In this document: piece after piece, positions 36,330-48,387 of the stretch
Numbering within the stretch: the first letter of the stretch is position 1
Layout: each line of letters opens with the position of its first letter
Assembly: GCA_026874595.1 (NCBI GenBank)
Contig: CM049309.1
Coordinates: 48,468,079-48,532,078 of the forward strand
DNA length: 64,000 bases
DNA from: Sipunculus nudus
Lineage: Eukaryota; Annelida; Sipuncula; Golfingiida; Sipunculidae
Direction of reading: 5' to 3'
Translations under genes and position numbers: made by a program
The notes under the pieces: model-generated
What the model saw: the letters and a program-made list of their open reading frames with translations, nothing else
What the model was told of the DNA's origin: nothing
Databases searched by the model: none

Positions 36330-38533
36330 TCGTATTCGGATTTCTGTGGATTTGACTAAAATACTGACCAGTTCACCACAATTTGATATCCTTATGCTTT
36401 ACACGCAAGGACACTGATGGTGCCCGTATTATTGTATATTTTGTGATATCGTTCGCTTTCCCACAGGAATTTCAGGATACCAGTATACAAATGCATGTGC
36501 GTTTGAAAATGTCGCATTTGTATGTGAATGCAAGTCCATCGGGTATTCGTAATTGCCAATATACGACTACTGAAACATTCTGACATTAACTGATGTTCAC
36601 CCTGTTATAAATATATATCAATCAGGTTTACCTCTTTTTTTACCTATCTAATTAGAGTTAACAATTTGCATTTAAGTTATATGAATTATGTACATTTGCA
36701 TTTATATGTAGAGTTCCATTTGTCTCCAATCTGGGATATTTTTTATCTGAACTCTAACATTTTTTTTCCTGTGTGGAAGATTACTTTTAAAGGTTACATT
36801 ACCACTTTTTTGTACTCCTAAACAAGGTCACATTATATTCTGGATTAAAGGAAAATGGCATCAAAGACGATCTCCTTTCAATATCAAGGACAATGCTTGG
36901 TAAGTTGGAGTTGAGTCCCAGTAAGTGATAAATAACTGTTAATAAATGTGTCATGTGACAATGTGGATATATGTAACAGGAATATACACGCTGTATTGGC
37001 TTAATATATTCCATGGCTTTAGCATTTTTTATGGTTATCAGACTGACAAATTTCCTTTACTTTGATGTTCTTTTATCATTTATGAAACGTTGTGTAATTT
37101 TTTTTATAACTGATGATTTCATTTTATTGGAAATTTAATTCCACCAGGTTAAACTAATAGGTAAACTAATAGTAAACATAATAATTTTTAAATCTGCCGA
37201 TAGGTGGCCCTGTTAACGGGGTTCATTGGATTGCTGATCCAGTGGTGGGGTACAGGTTACCGAACGACAGTGGAAGTAATACCGAGACGATGTTTTGGCG
37301 CCGAGTCTCAGAAGAGGTAAATTTAGCGTATAATTTTATTTACGATTAATTATTTTATGTGATGACAAGATTCTATTTAGAACCATGTTTATATTTGTAT
37401 TCATAATTTTTCATAAATGTATACAATGGGCTTCGTTTCAGGAGGGGGGGGGGAGCGAGGGATGTAAACAAAGTATCCTTTGTAACCCTCATTTTATAGG
37501 AGAATTAAGCGCATAAATTTGTACATAGCGATTTCAAGACTGAATTTCCGTCTTTCGCTTTTTGGTTTTCATCCTATTAACCTGTTAGAAATATTTTGTT
37601 TCCAACAGTATGCTGCTCTGGCTGAAGGAGAAGTAAGGGTTCTCTTGGATGGAACCAGAGAGAATGCTTTTAAAGAAGACACGTAAGAATTACTACATGT
37701 AATTAACATCCCGGACTTTTTTATTACAATATGTTATCCGTGCAGACATAACATGAAAGAGGTCCTTCATGCCTGGACACATCCATTTTTTATGTGATCA
37801 GTTTCAGGATTAGCTGATGATGCACAGCTTAAATTCTATCGTCATGACAACATGTTGTTTATGTAGTTTTATTTTCGGTTTCATTTATATGGCAGTACGA
37901 CAAAGCGTGCAGTGCATTGTTAATTTCAAGTAAGGACCTTTTGTTTAAATATGGAAGGTAATTTTACAGAAGTAAAAAAGGACCGTTTGTGCGACAAGCA
38001 CGGACAGTCCTACCGGAATTAATTATTAGAAGTCTTCACGATCTTATCTGAAAACGGGTTCCCTTGATATTGCAAGTTGGTAGTTTTGTTCATGAAGATA
38101 TATATTACTTTAACATAAACATGATTTTGTATCGCTTGTCAAGCGTCAAATCAGGAAAAAGACGCTTCAGTCTATTTATCTTTACAAAATAATAGACTAA
38201 CGCGGGTCAGTAATTCAACCTGCTGCTTTAAGACGCCTGACGCGCGCTGGCTGAAATAACTTAAGACAGATTTTCCCTCCCCTGCATTCGAATTCAGTAT
38301 TAAACTGCACGCTATAATTGATTTGACTATAATTATTGATGGGAATCTGGTTAGAAAACGTGCAACAAAGCAACACAAATATATAATATCATTGTGAAGA
38401 AAGATTGGTCTCAAACAGATACATATTTGTATACATTTTATCCAATGCTGATCATCAAGATTACTAGTTTTACAACGATTAACAAAATATACAACATGTA
38501 CTTGGTTAATACCATACAATCTGATGAATTGTC

Positions 38534-38567
<34 letters not shown>

Positions 38568-41500
38568 AGCCATGAAATATGCAATGAATATGTAAAAAAT
38601 ATTTCAATGTAAACCTTACTTATTAAATTTAATCTACTGAGATTTATTTCAGCATCTTGGGAATAGAAGAAATCCCTAACTTAAATAGCGCAAATGTGAA
38701 CAAAGTGACGGTATATGTAGTTACTTCTGACAGTGAAAAAAGGTATGTTTAATAATTAGTAGTAACAGCACTGAATGGTGCGGTAGAAGTACCAGGGTAT
38801 ATGTTATTTGATGTGTTTGTCCAAAAGACTTTAATGTGTCCGAACGCTATGTCTATTTTTTTTTCTTTCTCTCATTCTGTCATGGCAGCCCGGGATTTAC
38901 CATTTTCTCTTTTTTACTCAAGATTTTTCATTTGTTATTAATTTAGCTGATTGAAAATCATCTGAGCTATAGCGAAGGGTTTTTGTCTGGTGGTCCGGTT
39001 GCCCAGTCGTCTCTTAACAGGTCACTAATCGTAACGATTAGACGTTGGAATTACACCCTAGGGAAATCTTAAATTCTTAAAATCTTAAAAAGGGAAATCT
39101 AAGGTGACCTAAAGCCTGTGAGCTATGGGTCAAAAACATGTTTTTTTTGTAATCTGATTGCCAGATTTATGTCACAGTTTAAAGTTGCTGAACATCTATT
39201 TTTGCATTAGATCATAAAATTAAACTTACTTGTGCTAAATTTACACATTTAAGTACTATCAGCATGCAGAGTTTTATCAGAATCGGATACGTTTCATATA
39301 TTCGAATACATAAGCTAGGTTATGTCTGTTACCCCATGTGTCAGGAACAGCTGGCGCTGCGACCAATGAACATAACAAATCTATTGAGCCTGTTACAGGT
39401 TTATCAGTGTACAGTGCAGGTGGCGCCACTTATATTGACTCAGTTTCTGTTTGATAAAACATTCTTTTCCACTACTTTTACCTCAAGCAGGAAAACAGAG
39501 TAACAATTTAACTTTTATGTTAAGGTTAATTATAGTATGTAGGATTAATGAGTATTAGTTCATCTTAATTATTTTCAAAATGCCGTTTTGTTAATTGCAG
39601 TATTTGATTTCTTTGTTTGTTTAGAATATGTTATTCGTTACAAAATAGTGTTAAATTGTGAATTGTATTCTTGGGTCTCCTGTTAAGAACACCTATCAGT
39701 ACAGATATCAGTGTGATACTTAGCAGGGCACATATAGTAACTATTAGGTCAGGGTTATTCAAACTTAATATCCAGCAACCAGGTACAAGTAAATTCAAGC
39801 TGTAACCCCTAACTTGGTCACTTTAACTTATATGATTTATCTTTCAGTAGTGTGTCCTTTTCAGCAAAGCGTCATGGCCCATGGCCACTTTTTTTCATAC
39901 TCTGAATTTTCGTTTTTCTCTTTACCAATCAGATTTGCGATTTGCTCTTTTCTTTACAGGAATACGCTTTTGTTCTTTCCTACTCCAAAAGTATATCATT
40001 TTCTATGTTACAATTCTGTTTATGCTTTCGACAAAAAAAATATTTTTTGTCGTGTCCTACTTTCACTAGTTTACATTTTTAATCAATACATCTTTAACCT
40101 TGAAGGAGGGAAATAACTGGTGATCTACAATGCTTATTCCAGGCGTTTTGTAAAATTTATTGATTAAGATATCCGTACATAATAAAATAAATTCATCCAT
40201 ATAATTTAAGAGGATCAGAAGACTCCTTGTTGTGTTGTATACAAGGAAAATAAAATAACCGTTTTGTATCGTTTTTGTCATATCATAACATTACAAATAA
40301 GCGATTTGTGCTATTTTTCAAAGCACGTCTATTATATATTGTGTAACTAATATTTATGTTCTAATATTATTTAATACATTTTTGTCTGGTAAGGGTTACC
40401 CTCCTCGAACAGCGTTTGTACACTGCAGTTGTATCAGATCCCGTTCCAAAAGCTATTTCGAAGTCTCAACAACAGTGCTGGCACAAGGTCAAGAATCAGA
40501 CCAACGAGAGCGGGGTGTCACGATTTTAGACGTTGAGTTGCATGCACAGTCCTATACTCCGCTGTCATTGGTCTGATCAGAATCATTTGCACTGCTCCCA
40601 CTCTGGTGGTGAGAGCCGGAGAATCATTTTTTAAAGATATTTTGGTGGAGGTAACCGCTCCCTATTTTTTAATGCGTGTACATATGCACAATTCAATTTC
40701 TTTATCGGACTACGTGACAGGGGCTTGCAGGCGATAATTCTGTCGTCAACCAGCTTCGGTGTATCACTCCTGCAGGTCCTAGGTGTGTATTATTCCAATT
40801 GCTGGGTCTTAACACCGAGGAACCTGTGAAAAGGTGCACTCGTTTGTGAGTGAAACACGTCTGTTGGGCACAGTCTCCCCGTTACCCTGAAGTATTTCAC
40901 CTCCTTGACTGGGATTCGAACTCACGATCTCCCGGCTTTAAGCCCTCCTTGAGCCACAATCCCGAAGAATCATGCTATATAGAGCAGCGGTTAAAACGAA
41001 GGCGATCTGGAACAATTGCAGTGTATACCTGCTGCGTAAGGGTGAAGGTGAGAATTAATCATTTGCTTTTAATTTCTGCGGATCGAAAATGTTCGTGCAT
41101 TTCTAATTCTATGTTTCCAACCTAATCTATCTTGAACAGACGAGACTCGTGTGGAGGGGAATCGTTGATTAGACTGAGATATCTGATAGAAAAGAAGGGC
41201 ATCATATACTGCTGTATTGACAACCAGGCGTAAGTACATGATGATAGTTATCTCGAAATGTTTATGACGATCAAAGCTCAATGGCATGCATGATTTGTTA
41301 TAATTTACTTTCTTTCTAATCTCTTGCTATGGTAGGAGGACAGTCCAATCAATATGTGTGCATGGTAGAAACGACCAGTACACGGTCTGAGATAGTCCGA
41401 GCTGGCCAACTGGCCCAGTCTACTCGACAAGAAGGTAGTTTTCTTATTGGAAAGGTTTGAATGTGAACAGCAACATCTTTTGGCCATTAAGGACTGCATG

Positions 41501-42364
41501 GTATTAGGCCATTGTATGTTTTTGATAAAGGAGCTTTGTATTGAGGGAAAATTTGTAATGAGAAGTACACCCTCCCCCGACATAAGGACACCCGCTCCAA
41601 AATCTCGCCCTGCGCCCACTTAAGACAAACAGGACAAAATCTAACACTTAGGATAGTTTTCTTTAATCCTACCCTATTTTAGAAATAATTTCTCAGTTTT
41701 CAGTACCAATTATTACATTTGATTTACATATTCATAACCTGGGCTTACATATAGACAATAAAATTAGACAATTGAAAAATGTAATATCATAAATGTTCTA
41801 AATATAAGATGCATAACTGAAATATTATTGAAGAGGTTTCACGAAAATATAAACTGTGAAATAATGTTCTCGAAATTTAGACATTTTTTTTTATTTCCCT
41901 CAAAGGTGAGGAGGACAAACAGCACTTTGTCCACCACAATTAAAAAAGTGGGGATGATGTTTACCCAAGAAACAAGGCCCATGACTTCACTGTTGTTTGT
42001 AATGAACAATATAAAATACTCATAAAAACTAATTTGACCATTAACAAGAGTTAATTTACATTTGTAGAAAAAGAGAGAGGATCAGCTATCCAGGAAAATC
42101 ACATTTTCGCATTTTAGAAATTACCTAACATGGCAAAACACATATATATATTTAATTTTCCCATTTTTAACCTCTAGTATATATATTTTTTACAGTGAAG
42201 CTCGGAGAGTGTTTTGTCCCCCGAACAGGAAGCGGGCCACTGGATGTTGCGATTGTTGGACACGAGTTCCGGACATTGTCGTCAACAAGGCGCCGAAGAT
42301 GTCTGCAGCGCGATGGCTGGCACTGATAGCTTCCGTCTTAAGCTTCAGAATCATCTGTGCTTAA
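33312..42364 (+). CDS. ADP-ribosyl cyclase family protein (gene 2), eight exons, ~287 aa
   Basis: Exons: 33312-33424, 35321-35462, 36827-36899, 37204-37316, 37609-37682, 38653-38742, 41140-41229, 42196-42364; total 864 nt, all with GT/AG and phases identical to gene 1. Exon 1 encodes a short signal peptide (MENHRTVFLFLLPIYTG) and ends at donor AACAA|GTGAGA. Later motifs are KDCHALWELF, VTLYSG, ETMFWRRVS, LAEGEVRVLLDG, IEEIPNL (catalytic Glu), DSCGGESL and CCIDN. The C-terminus is WLALIASVLSF-like, a probable GPI signal. Spacing from ALW to V-x-F/L-W/Y-SG (35 residues) equals my recollection of Aplysia cyclase. As in gene 1, TLEDTL is absent (ISRTML) and the first active-site Trp is Tyr. Two cysteines present in gene 1 (GFC, REC) are both lost. 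Intron 1 holds a 75-bp array; intron 2 holds a transposon. Confidence 0.9.
33404..35120 (+). repeat. 75-bp tandem array, ~23 units, overlapping exon 1 end and intron 1
   Basis: Each unit runs from CCAATGCGACAACGTGAACA through AGTGAGACTTACTGACAG and GAATGTTTATTATGAAATAT to GGTATATC. The first ~20 bases of unit 1 are the last codons and splice donor of gene 2 exon 1, so the exon-intron junction itself was amplified. Most units keep the donor (AA|GTGAGA). One has GTAAGA (34551 region) and one has lost GT (33948 region). The last units (from about 34830) are the most diverged. The array reads open in one frame for 546 codons because 75 is divisible by three. Confidence 0.95.
35485..36165. mobile_element. 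~680-bp terminal-inverted-repeat element in intron 2 of gene 2
   Basis: The left end GTCACACATTCACGATCTGG and the right end CAAATCGTGAAGATGTGCC are inverted repeats of about 20 bp with few mismatches. The interior is unusually dense in CACGA/TCGTA words. No transposase is readable. Confidence 0.55.
36256..36328. repeat. (TA)n in intron 2 of gene 2
   Basis: A pure TA tract of about 70 bp. Confidence 0.9.
38537..38566. repeat. (ATT)n microsatellite in intron 5 of gene 2
   Basis: About ten ATT units, shortly before the exon 6 acceptor. Confidence 0.85.
38945..39890 (+). mobile_element. second pearl/Helentron-like copy, in intron 6 of gene 2
   Basis: It begins AGCTGATTGAAAATCATCTG and ends AAAGCGTCATGGCCCATGGC, the same termini as the 4639-6815 element. 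Its tandem core is largely lost. It contains a GGTGGCGCCAC palindrome near 39419, typical of the related ~280-bp repeats. Confidence 0.6.
40493..40584. mobile_element. short MITE, copy 1, in intron 6 of gene 2
   Basis: The ends are GAATCAGACCAACGAGAGCG and GTCATTGGTCTGATCAGAATC-like, an inverted repeat of roughly 20 bp. A second copy lies at 45223-45341. Confidence 0.55.
40830..41000 (-). repeat. tRNA-derived SINE in intron 6 of gene 2
   Basis: The minus strand has TTGTGGCTCAAGGAGGGCTT (A-box region) and GTGAGTTCGAATCCC (perfect B box), then an unrelated body containing CACCTAGGACCTGCAGG further down. There is no full tRNA fold. Confidence 0.6.
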
Positions 42365-42547
42365 CGGTTTTGTATAAGGCCTTAAAAAACGTCAACCTTG
42401 AGTTGAGGTTTATTGACCACATTGTTTACATTTCAATGGTGGATACATTGGGTTATGCTGTTATAAGAGCCTTCTTTATGATTTGCATACTTCGTACCTG
42501 ATGCTTAGGATATAATCCTGAATCATAACGTAAAGTTTATGATAAAA

Positions 42548-42553
42548 AATAAA
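42548..42553 (+). terminator. polyadenylation signal of cyclase gene 2
   Basis: AATAAA lies 184 bases after the stop codon. Confidence 0.55.
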
Positions 42554-44860
42554 TCATGATGTACTAGGATACAATCTAGTACATAATCATTTAAATGATA
42601 TCATATTTTATTTAATTATCTAATACAGTATCATGCCTGAAATATCGAACGAAAACGCATCGAAATTCTATTGACCACCAAGCTGGGGCCATGGGTAATT
42701 TCTATATGAAAGGACCAATCATTTCACGTAATGATTGTTCATTGTCGAAAGGACATTTTGTTGTATTGTATTGTATTGTAATGTATAGTATTGCTTTGTA
42801 GTTTCCATGTAACAAGCTTGAAGTATTCAGGGGCATGATTATAATAACTGTAATTCTGCATTTAAAAGTATACACCTCTAGAGATGAAAAATGCTTCAAT
42901 ATTTATATATTCCTATAATTTTTTTCCTGCTTTTGGAGTTTGGATTTGCATACATCATTCAAATCATATATAGCAATCTAGTTTCAACGATGCACGCTAC
43001 CAATATTTTTAAAAACTTGTCAACAAATGACAAAGAATGAATAAAACACTGTGCATTCGGACCGTCATTATGGTGGGCCGTGTAGACTTTGATGGTTATT
43101 TGGCAAATGGTGTATATTTGCAAGAAAAAAATGCGTTCTCAGGCAAATGGTATATTTAGCCCATACCCATGTGTCATAAGCATCATTTGTATGAATGCCA
43201 CACCTTTTGAAGGAGGGAGAAATTTGGTCTTAAAAAACAGATTCAGCAGAGTTCCCGGTGGATTTTAGAATTTATACAAGAAATTCGCTTGATTATATTT
43301 GTCCCGGAAAGGTAGGAGGAGCAAATAGTTCTGCTTTATAATGTTCAGAATTTGAAGCCGTGCATATTACCAGGCTTGAGTAATAGTGTATTATAATATT
43401 AATTATTGATATCGTATGTATGATGAACAAGGGTGCGGCTTACATATTAACGAAGGGGATTATCATACAGTTTCGTGTCTATTTTACATCTGCCCAGCCT
43501 ATGATAATGGCGTTTAATGGTGTTGTATGTCAAAAAGAAGTTATCAGCACTACTGACACCGACCTCTCGTGTGATTGAACCAAACAAGCCACAGCTCAGT
43601 GAACGGTCACGGATGTTAAAAGCATTTTAAATGCATCTTTTGTACAACTTGTACATGGAAAATTGACAGTGTTTTTATTTCTATTTGTAGGAGATATACC
43701 TTCGTGTGTTACACTTGTATAAGGTTCTTCGGTAAATCCGTTATATACATCAGTTGTTGTAAAATAACAAGATATAAAACAGTAATTTTCTACTATTCTT
43801 TTACCCTCTCAAACGAAAACGACTATATTTAAGAAATATCATAACAGAGAGAGAGAAAGAGGGATGAAATAACGTTGTCTTCTTCTATACCGATCGTGCA
43901 CAGTTGCACCATCCGGTTCACAAAGAACCCTCAACCATAAAAAAGAAACCTCAACTATTCAAACATAAGCAGAAAGACGCTGAAAATTAAACAGCACTAA
44001 ACTTAACTTCAGAGAAATTCTTCCGTATTAATATTGTTTAAATGGAAGTGTGTCGCTGAGCTATAAACAATGTAAAAGTTCTAGATACTTAGTTATGATA
44101 CTTTTATAGATGATACTAAGCATCATCGGAATGTTAATGTTTCCATACTTGTGGGGAGATCATTTTGAGGCTTATAAAAAGGATAAGAATGTAGGAGAGC
44201 TATAGCCATAAAAGGCCGAGAGTTTAGCATATGTTTTTAAACTGGAGGCGAGGTCACAGGTTAACGGTGAATTGGTCCCAGGCTTTTGGCACATTGTACA
44301 ATTAAGGTGACCTCATGCATTAGATTTAGTTTAATGACTTAAATAAGAGACATTGCTGTAATATTTTCCTTCCCGTTTCCCTGAGATGGAATATTCATAA
44401 ATGATTCAAGTATTTGTATAACCAGAATGCTTACCAAATACCCATGCACAGCGTCATTTCCCGCTAAAGTACAGATATCGCTAACGGATTGCTCGAAAAC
44501 TCTATATTGACTTGTAACGAGCAACAACGAACCAAAAGAGCCGTGTGAGTATATAACGCAGTTTTTTCGGTTTTTTTAAATGTATTTACTATATCATATG
44601 TTCTTTTTGTTTATTCAAATGGTACTCTCTGTCCCAATGTGTTTTGTCCATGGCATTTGTGTAAAGTCTGGATAGGAAATTCGTGATCAGTTGCATCAAA
44701 TTTGAAAAGTCCTTTACACTTACGATTCCATACCGCAAGAGTCATTCATGCCGTGATATCAGATGAGAGAGAGAATATTATATATCTACATGTGTGTGTG
44801 TGGGGGGGGGGGGGTGTTGTGTTGGTGCGGGAGATTCCTGCTAAAGGAAACCGGAGCACA
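42554..44860. other. non-coding stretch
   Basis: No gene recognised. A minus-strand segment at 44430-44502 ending in a GTAAGC donor is similar to 53386-53461 (see findings). Confidence 0.35.
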
Positions 44861-44869
44861 CGGAGAGAA

Positions 44870-44985
44870 CCACGGATTACCCACATTACCACACACTGTC
44901 ATAGCCACGCCAGAAATCAAACCCGGGTCTCCAGCGGAAAGGGTCGAGCGTTTTACCACTCAACCAGCCAGGCCAAGGTCAGCTC
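44870..44985 (-). repeat. tRNA-derived SINE
   Basis: The minus strand reads GGCCTGGCTGGTTGAGTGG (A box), AAACGCTCGACC, then GGGTTTGATTTC (B-box-like). A poly-G/TG tract lies at 44789-44815. Confidence 0.5.
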
Positions 44986-45222
44986 AGAGAAGAACATTTT
45001 GAAGTCTTGTGTCTTAATATTCCATCCGTACCAAATGTCCAACCAACCAAAGCTGGGCTTTCATGATGAGTGACCCAGTGCTTCCCTCCATGAATACCCT
45101 ATATACGCTCCTCACGGTTATACGGTTATACATGGCAGCCGTCCCAGACCTTGTTACCGCTTGTTTGTATAGCGAGATTCTCCGGGTTCGAAAGACCTAT
45201 GCGGACACAGAGTAAAGAAGTG

Positions 45223-45341
45223 TAATCAGACCAATGAGAGCGTGGTATGATAGTGCATCTAGCTCAAAATTTTAAACATGCGACACCCACTCTTATCCGT
45301 CTGAATACACAAGGACACCAGCAATCGTTGGTCTGATTCTT
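45223..45341. mobile_element. short MITE, copy 2
   Basis: The ends are TAATCAGACCAATGAGAGCG and CAATCGTTGGTCTGATTCTT, matching the copy at 40493-40584. Confidence 0.55.
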
Positions 45342-45472
45342 GGTCCTGTGGAAGCATCAGGTGTCAATATGTCCTTGTCCACTGTCACCACGAGCGTTCA
45401 AGCCCCCAAGTATAGCAAGATTCTGTCTTCTTTTGGACCGTGTCCAAAATCTTACGAGTTTCTGGTAGAATT

Positions 45473-45474
<2 letters not shown>

Positions 45475-45527
<53 letters not shown>
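45475..45527. repeat. (TA)n microsatellite
   Basis: A pure TA tract of about 50 bp. Confidence 0.9.
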
Positions 45528-45529
<2 letters not shown>

Positions 45530-47030
45530 ATATATATTGTTGGTTCAGCCTTGATTAAACTTACAGGATTCAGACGCTTTCAGCTGTAGTTTGCACGGTC
45601 TCACTTATGACGTTCCCCATTCTTTGTGTTGTGTGTCAGGCAATTAATAAATATGATGGGGGCTCATATTAACCTAATTTTCAAAGCCGATCTAATAGGA
45701 TAAACAGGTAAGACGACACTGTGGAATTGCAAAAAGATAATATGCTTTATGCTTTAGCAATGGTCAACTCGGCAAAAGAAGATGTGCTTTTTTCACGATT
45801 ACGATAATAATCATTTAAATAAAAAGAGAATTGTAGTGTTGACTATTTATGGTTTCATATATAAAAAATGGCCAAAATAATATTTAGTGCTGTTTGATTG
45901 AAATGTATACAGTAATTTATCTGCAAACATGAATGTGAATGAGAGTGCAAAAGGAATGCTGCCTTTATATCTTCATTCTTAAATTAGTTGCATTTGTAGA
46001 CTGCATGCTAGCTGTTAACCACTCGTTCACTCTTGAGCTCTTTACGGAGTGTCCATCTGTTCGGTCTCCGTCGACATTTTTTCAAAATCCATCTACTCTT
46101 TCCTTGCTTATTTGATATGGAAGGACTATTTATGGGCTTCCAGTTATTCAAACAGAATTCCTATTAATTCCTTTTGCACATTTATTCAAACTGTATAGAA
46201 AAAAATGCTTCTTTTTATTTTTTTGACTGACTATAATTTTAGATTTAATAGGCTCAGGCTACACATTTTTTAATTTTTTTAATTGGGCATATCTTGTTTA
46301 AAATTGTTTAAACTAAAAACAAAAATGCTTCTTCTGCCTTATTTCTTGAGCAATTTTTATTATGTTGGATTTATCAGGCAAGGCTAAGTGTACCTTTGAA
46401 ATTTTTTAATTTATTCATAACGCAAATTAGGTTTTTAATTTCTACACTTAGTAAAAATTGTTAAAGCTTATGTTGCCGGATGGGTACCGGATGTGCAATA
46501 CCACATTGACGTTTTACTTTAGTAACTTCACTACATAACGTCATCATTTAAAGCATGGGATGATTATTAAAGAACCAAGACTGTTTAATGGATTAAAAGT
46601 TACATATTTAATATATCTGAATGATTTTGTTGCTGGTAGATTGTTTTCCAAAACACACCTTATCACACTAGGTTGTCTTATGCTTACTCCCCACCTTTTT
46701 TGCTTTCGATAGGAATTGAATAATTCAACGTTATCAAAATATAATTATGAAAGGATATATATTAAATGCTGGTCTTCTCTGTTGGAAACAAGCTTCTTGT
46801 AGAATTTGAGAACACTAAATTATGAAGACTTTCAGAAAACTGACTTTTTATACCTTAAAGGCAGCAGAACTTCTTCAATATTAAAAGCTTTCTCTTCAGC
46901 CATGGTTCAAGCCTGCTGGTCCATCTTCTGCAACTGACCTACGGGCAAGATCTGATGCTGGAAATGTATTTTTAGGCATTTATACAGTGCTCAAGTGTCG
47001 GTCGGATCGCCGATATATATATATATATAT
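45528..47030. other. AT-rich non-coding stretch
   Basis: No gene recognised; a short TA run lies at 47013-47030. Confidence 0.4.
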
Positions 47031-47035
47031 ATGGA

Positions 47036-47182
47036 AGGTTAAGATGTATAGTTAACTGGTTTATTAACACACGAGCTTTCGAAGATGGTACTTCGAAAGC
47101 TCGTGTGTCAATAAACTTGTTAGCCTATCTAAAAGGCGTCACTGTTTATCTTAACCTTCGCTTCAACTACATACTAACACGT
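47036..47182 (+). mobile_element. Penelope-type terminal fragments joined head to head
   Basis: A 24-bp near-perfect palindrome (47073-47126, 6-base centre ATGGTA) joins two 3' halves of the hammerhead seen at 12574-12622. Each half keeps CUUCGAAAGCUCGUGUGU but lacks CUGACGA. The right half continues into the same ~100-bp terminal sequence (AAGGCGTCACTGTTTATCTT, then AACCTTCGCTTCAACTAC). Confidence 0.65.
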
Positions 47183-47605
47183 CTATATCAACATGATAAG
47201 TATATTGCCGACATATTTTTAAAATAGATACATCAGGTGAATGTGGTTAGAATGAAGCTAACGGCGAGGTTTGAAAAGCCGAGACTTTACGAGATTACGA
47301 GATTTTGCTTTGTGCGATTCGGGGGGGGGGGGGGGGGGGGCATGTGAAAGACTGACACTGATTCTATTGTCCTCGGGGGCTCAATAGGATCGGTCGGGGT
47401 ACACGTGCGATACTGGAACATAACAGGGCAAAGAGGTTTGTTGTTGTTTTTGTTTATATATGATACAAAGATATATACCAGGATGCTCAATTAGCATAGT
47501 AAACTGATTTGCAATAGGGTCCTGGAAGCAGTGAACATATCAGTATAATAAATGTGATATAAATACACAATATAATATGAAAATACACAATATACAATAA
47601 ATAAA
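47183..47605 (-). repeat. Penelope-like element, left inverted terminal segment
   Basis: Reverse complement of 50412-50985 over most of its length, including a poly-G run (47321-47340) facing the poly-C of the right arm. Relative to the right arm it lacks about 160 bp starting inside the hammerhead core (CTGATG). Short frames here are spurious. Confidence 0.75.
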
Positions 47606-47906
47606 TAAATATTTAATATAAAAGACAAATATACTATACTATACTCATATCGAGTGGACTCCACTCGATAAACTCACCATGGGGTAGTGGTAACGCCATG
47701 TCCCTCAACACTGCAGTAAGAGAACAACTACCTGATCAGGTAAGTCTGCCCAGCAGATCCTCGTGGTGGGGGGGGGGGGGGGGTTGGATGAGGGGGCACG
47801 TATAATATTAGTAAGAATGCTAGGTTTTAAAACATATTAGAGTGAATTTGTTTTTATGGCGGCACTTGGAGAGAATTTCAGCTCTTGAGTTCAACAATGA
47901 TACAGG

Positions 47907-47924
47907 GGGGGGGGGGGGGGGGGG
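47907..47924. repeat. poly-G run within the endonuclease remnant
   Basis: Eighteen Gs encode a spurious poly-proline on the minus strand between LHIAT and VSLLNS. Confidence 0.8.
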
Positions 47925-48193
47925 CGTTGCTATATGTAGCTCTTCGGACAAACAGAGATCACACTTTCTAGTCCGACAGAAGTAAGGTGCTGCCTTGGCA
48001 GATATTTCCCAGGAGAGCTTGTAACTGATATTGTTATCTTTTAGTGACCAGATGTCTTTAGACATTTCAGTATTTTTAACTTTGGATCTGTTACGAAAGG
48101 ATTGTTTGTGGTTATTGTATCTAGTCTTGAAATAACCTTCAGTACACCCTATGTAGTGTTTCTCGTCATTGTCTGTCCTAACTTTTGCCTTAT

Positions 48194-48387
48194 CAGGGGC
48201 GGATCCAGGATTTAGGAAAAGGGGGGGTCCAACCCAGGAGGACTAATGAAAATCCTAAAAAAAAGGTCATCACGTCTGGAAAAAGGGGGGTCCAGGCCGC
48301 AAAATTACGTCTAAATCCCCTTAAAAAAGGTTGCTTCGGGTGAAAAGGGAGGGGTCTGGACCCCCCCCCCCCCCGGATCCGCTTCTA
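48194..48387. mobile_element. hAT-type MITE nested in the Penelope-like element
   Basis: It starts CAGGGGCGGATCC, ends GGATCCGCTTCTA, and is flanked by CTTAT on both sides (48189-48193, 48388-48392). Removing it brings the two parts of the GIY-YIG region together in one frame, which identifies the insertion exactly. The interior has poly-G and poly-C blocks and no gene. Confidence 0.8.

Noticed and set aside
41305-41619. 104-codon minus frame
   Set aside because: It lies in the last intron of cyclase gene 2, has no recognisable motif and has no splice or start context.
47287-47490. Short frame with poly-proline, also at 50512-50694
   Set aside because: Both lie in the inverted terminal segments of the Penelope-like element and contain a poly-G/poly-C run. 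No coding evidence.
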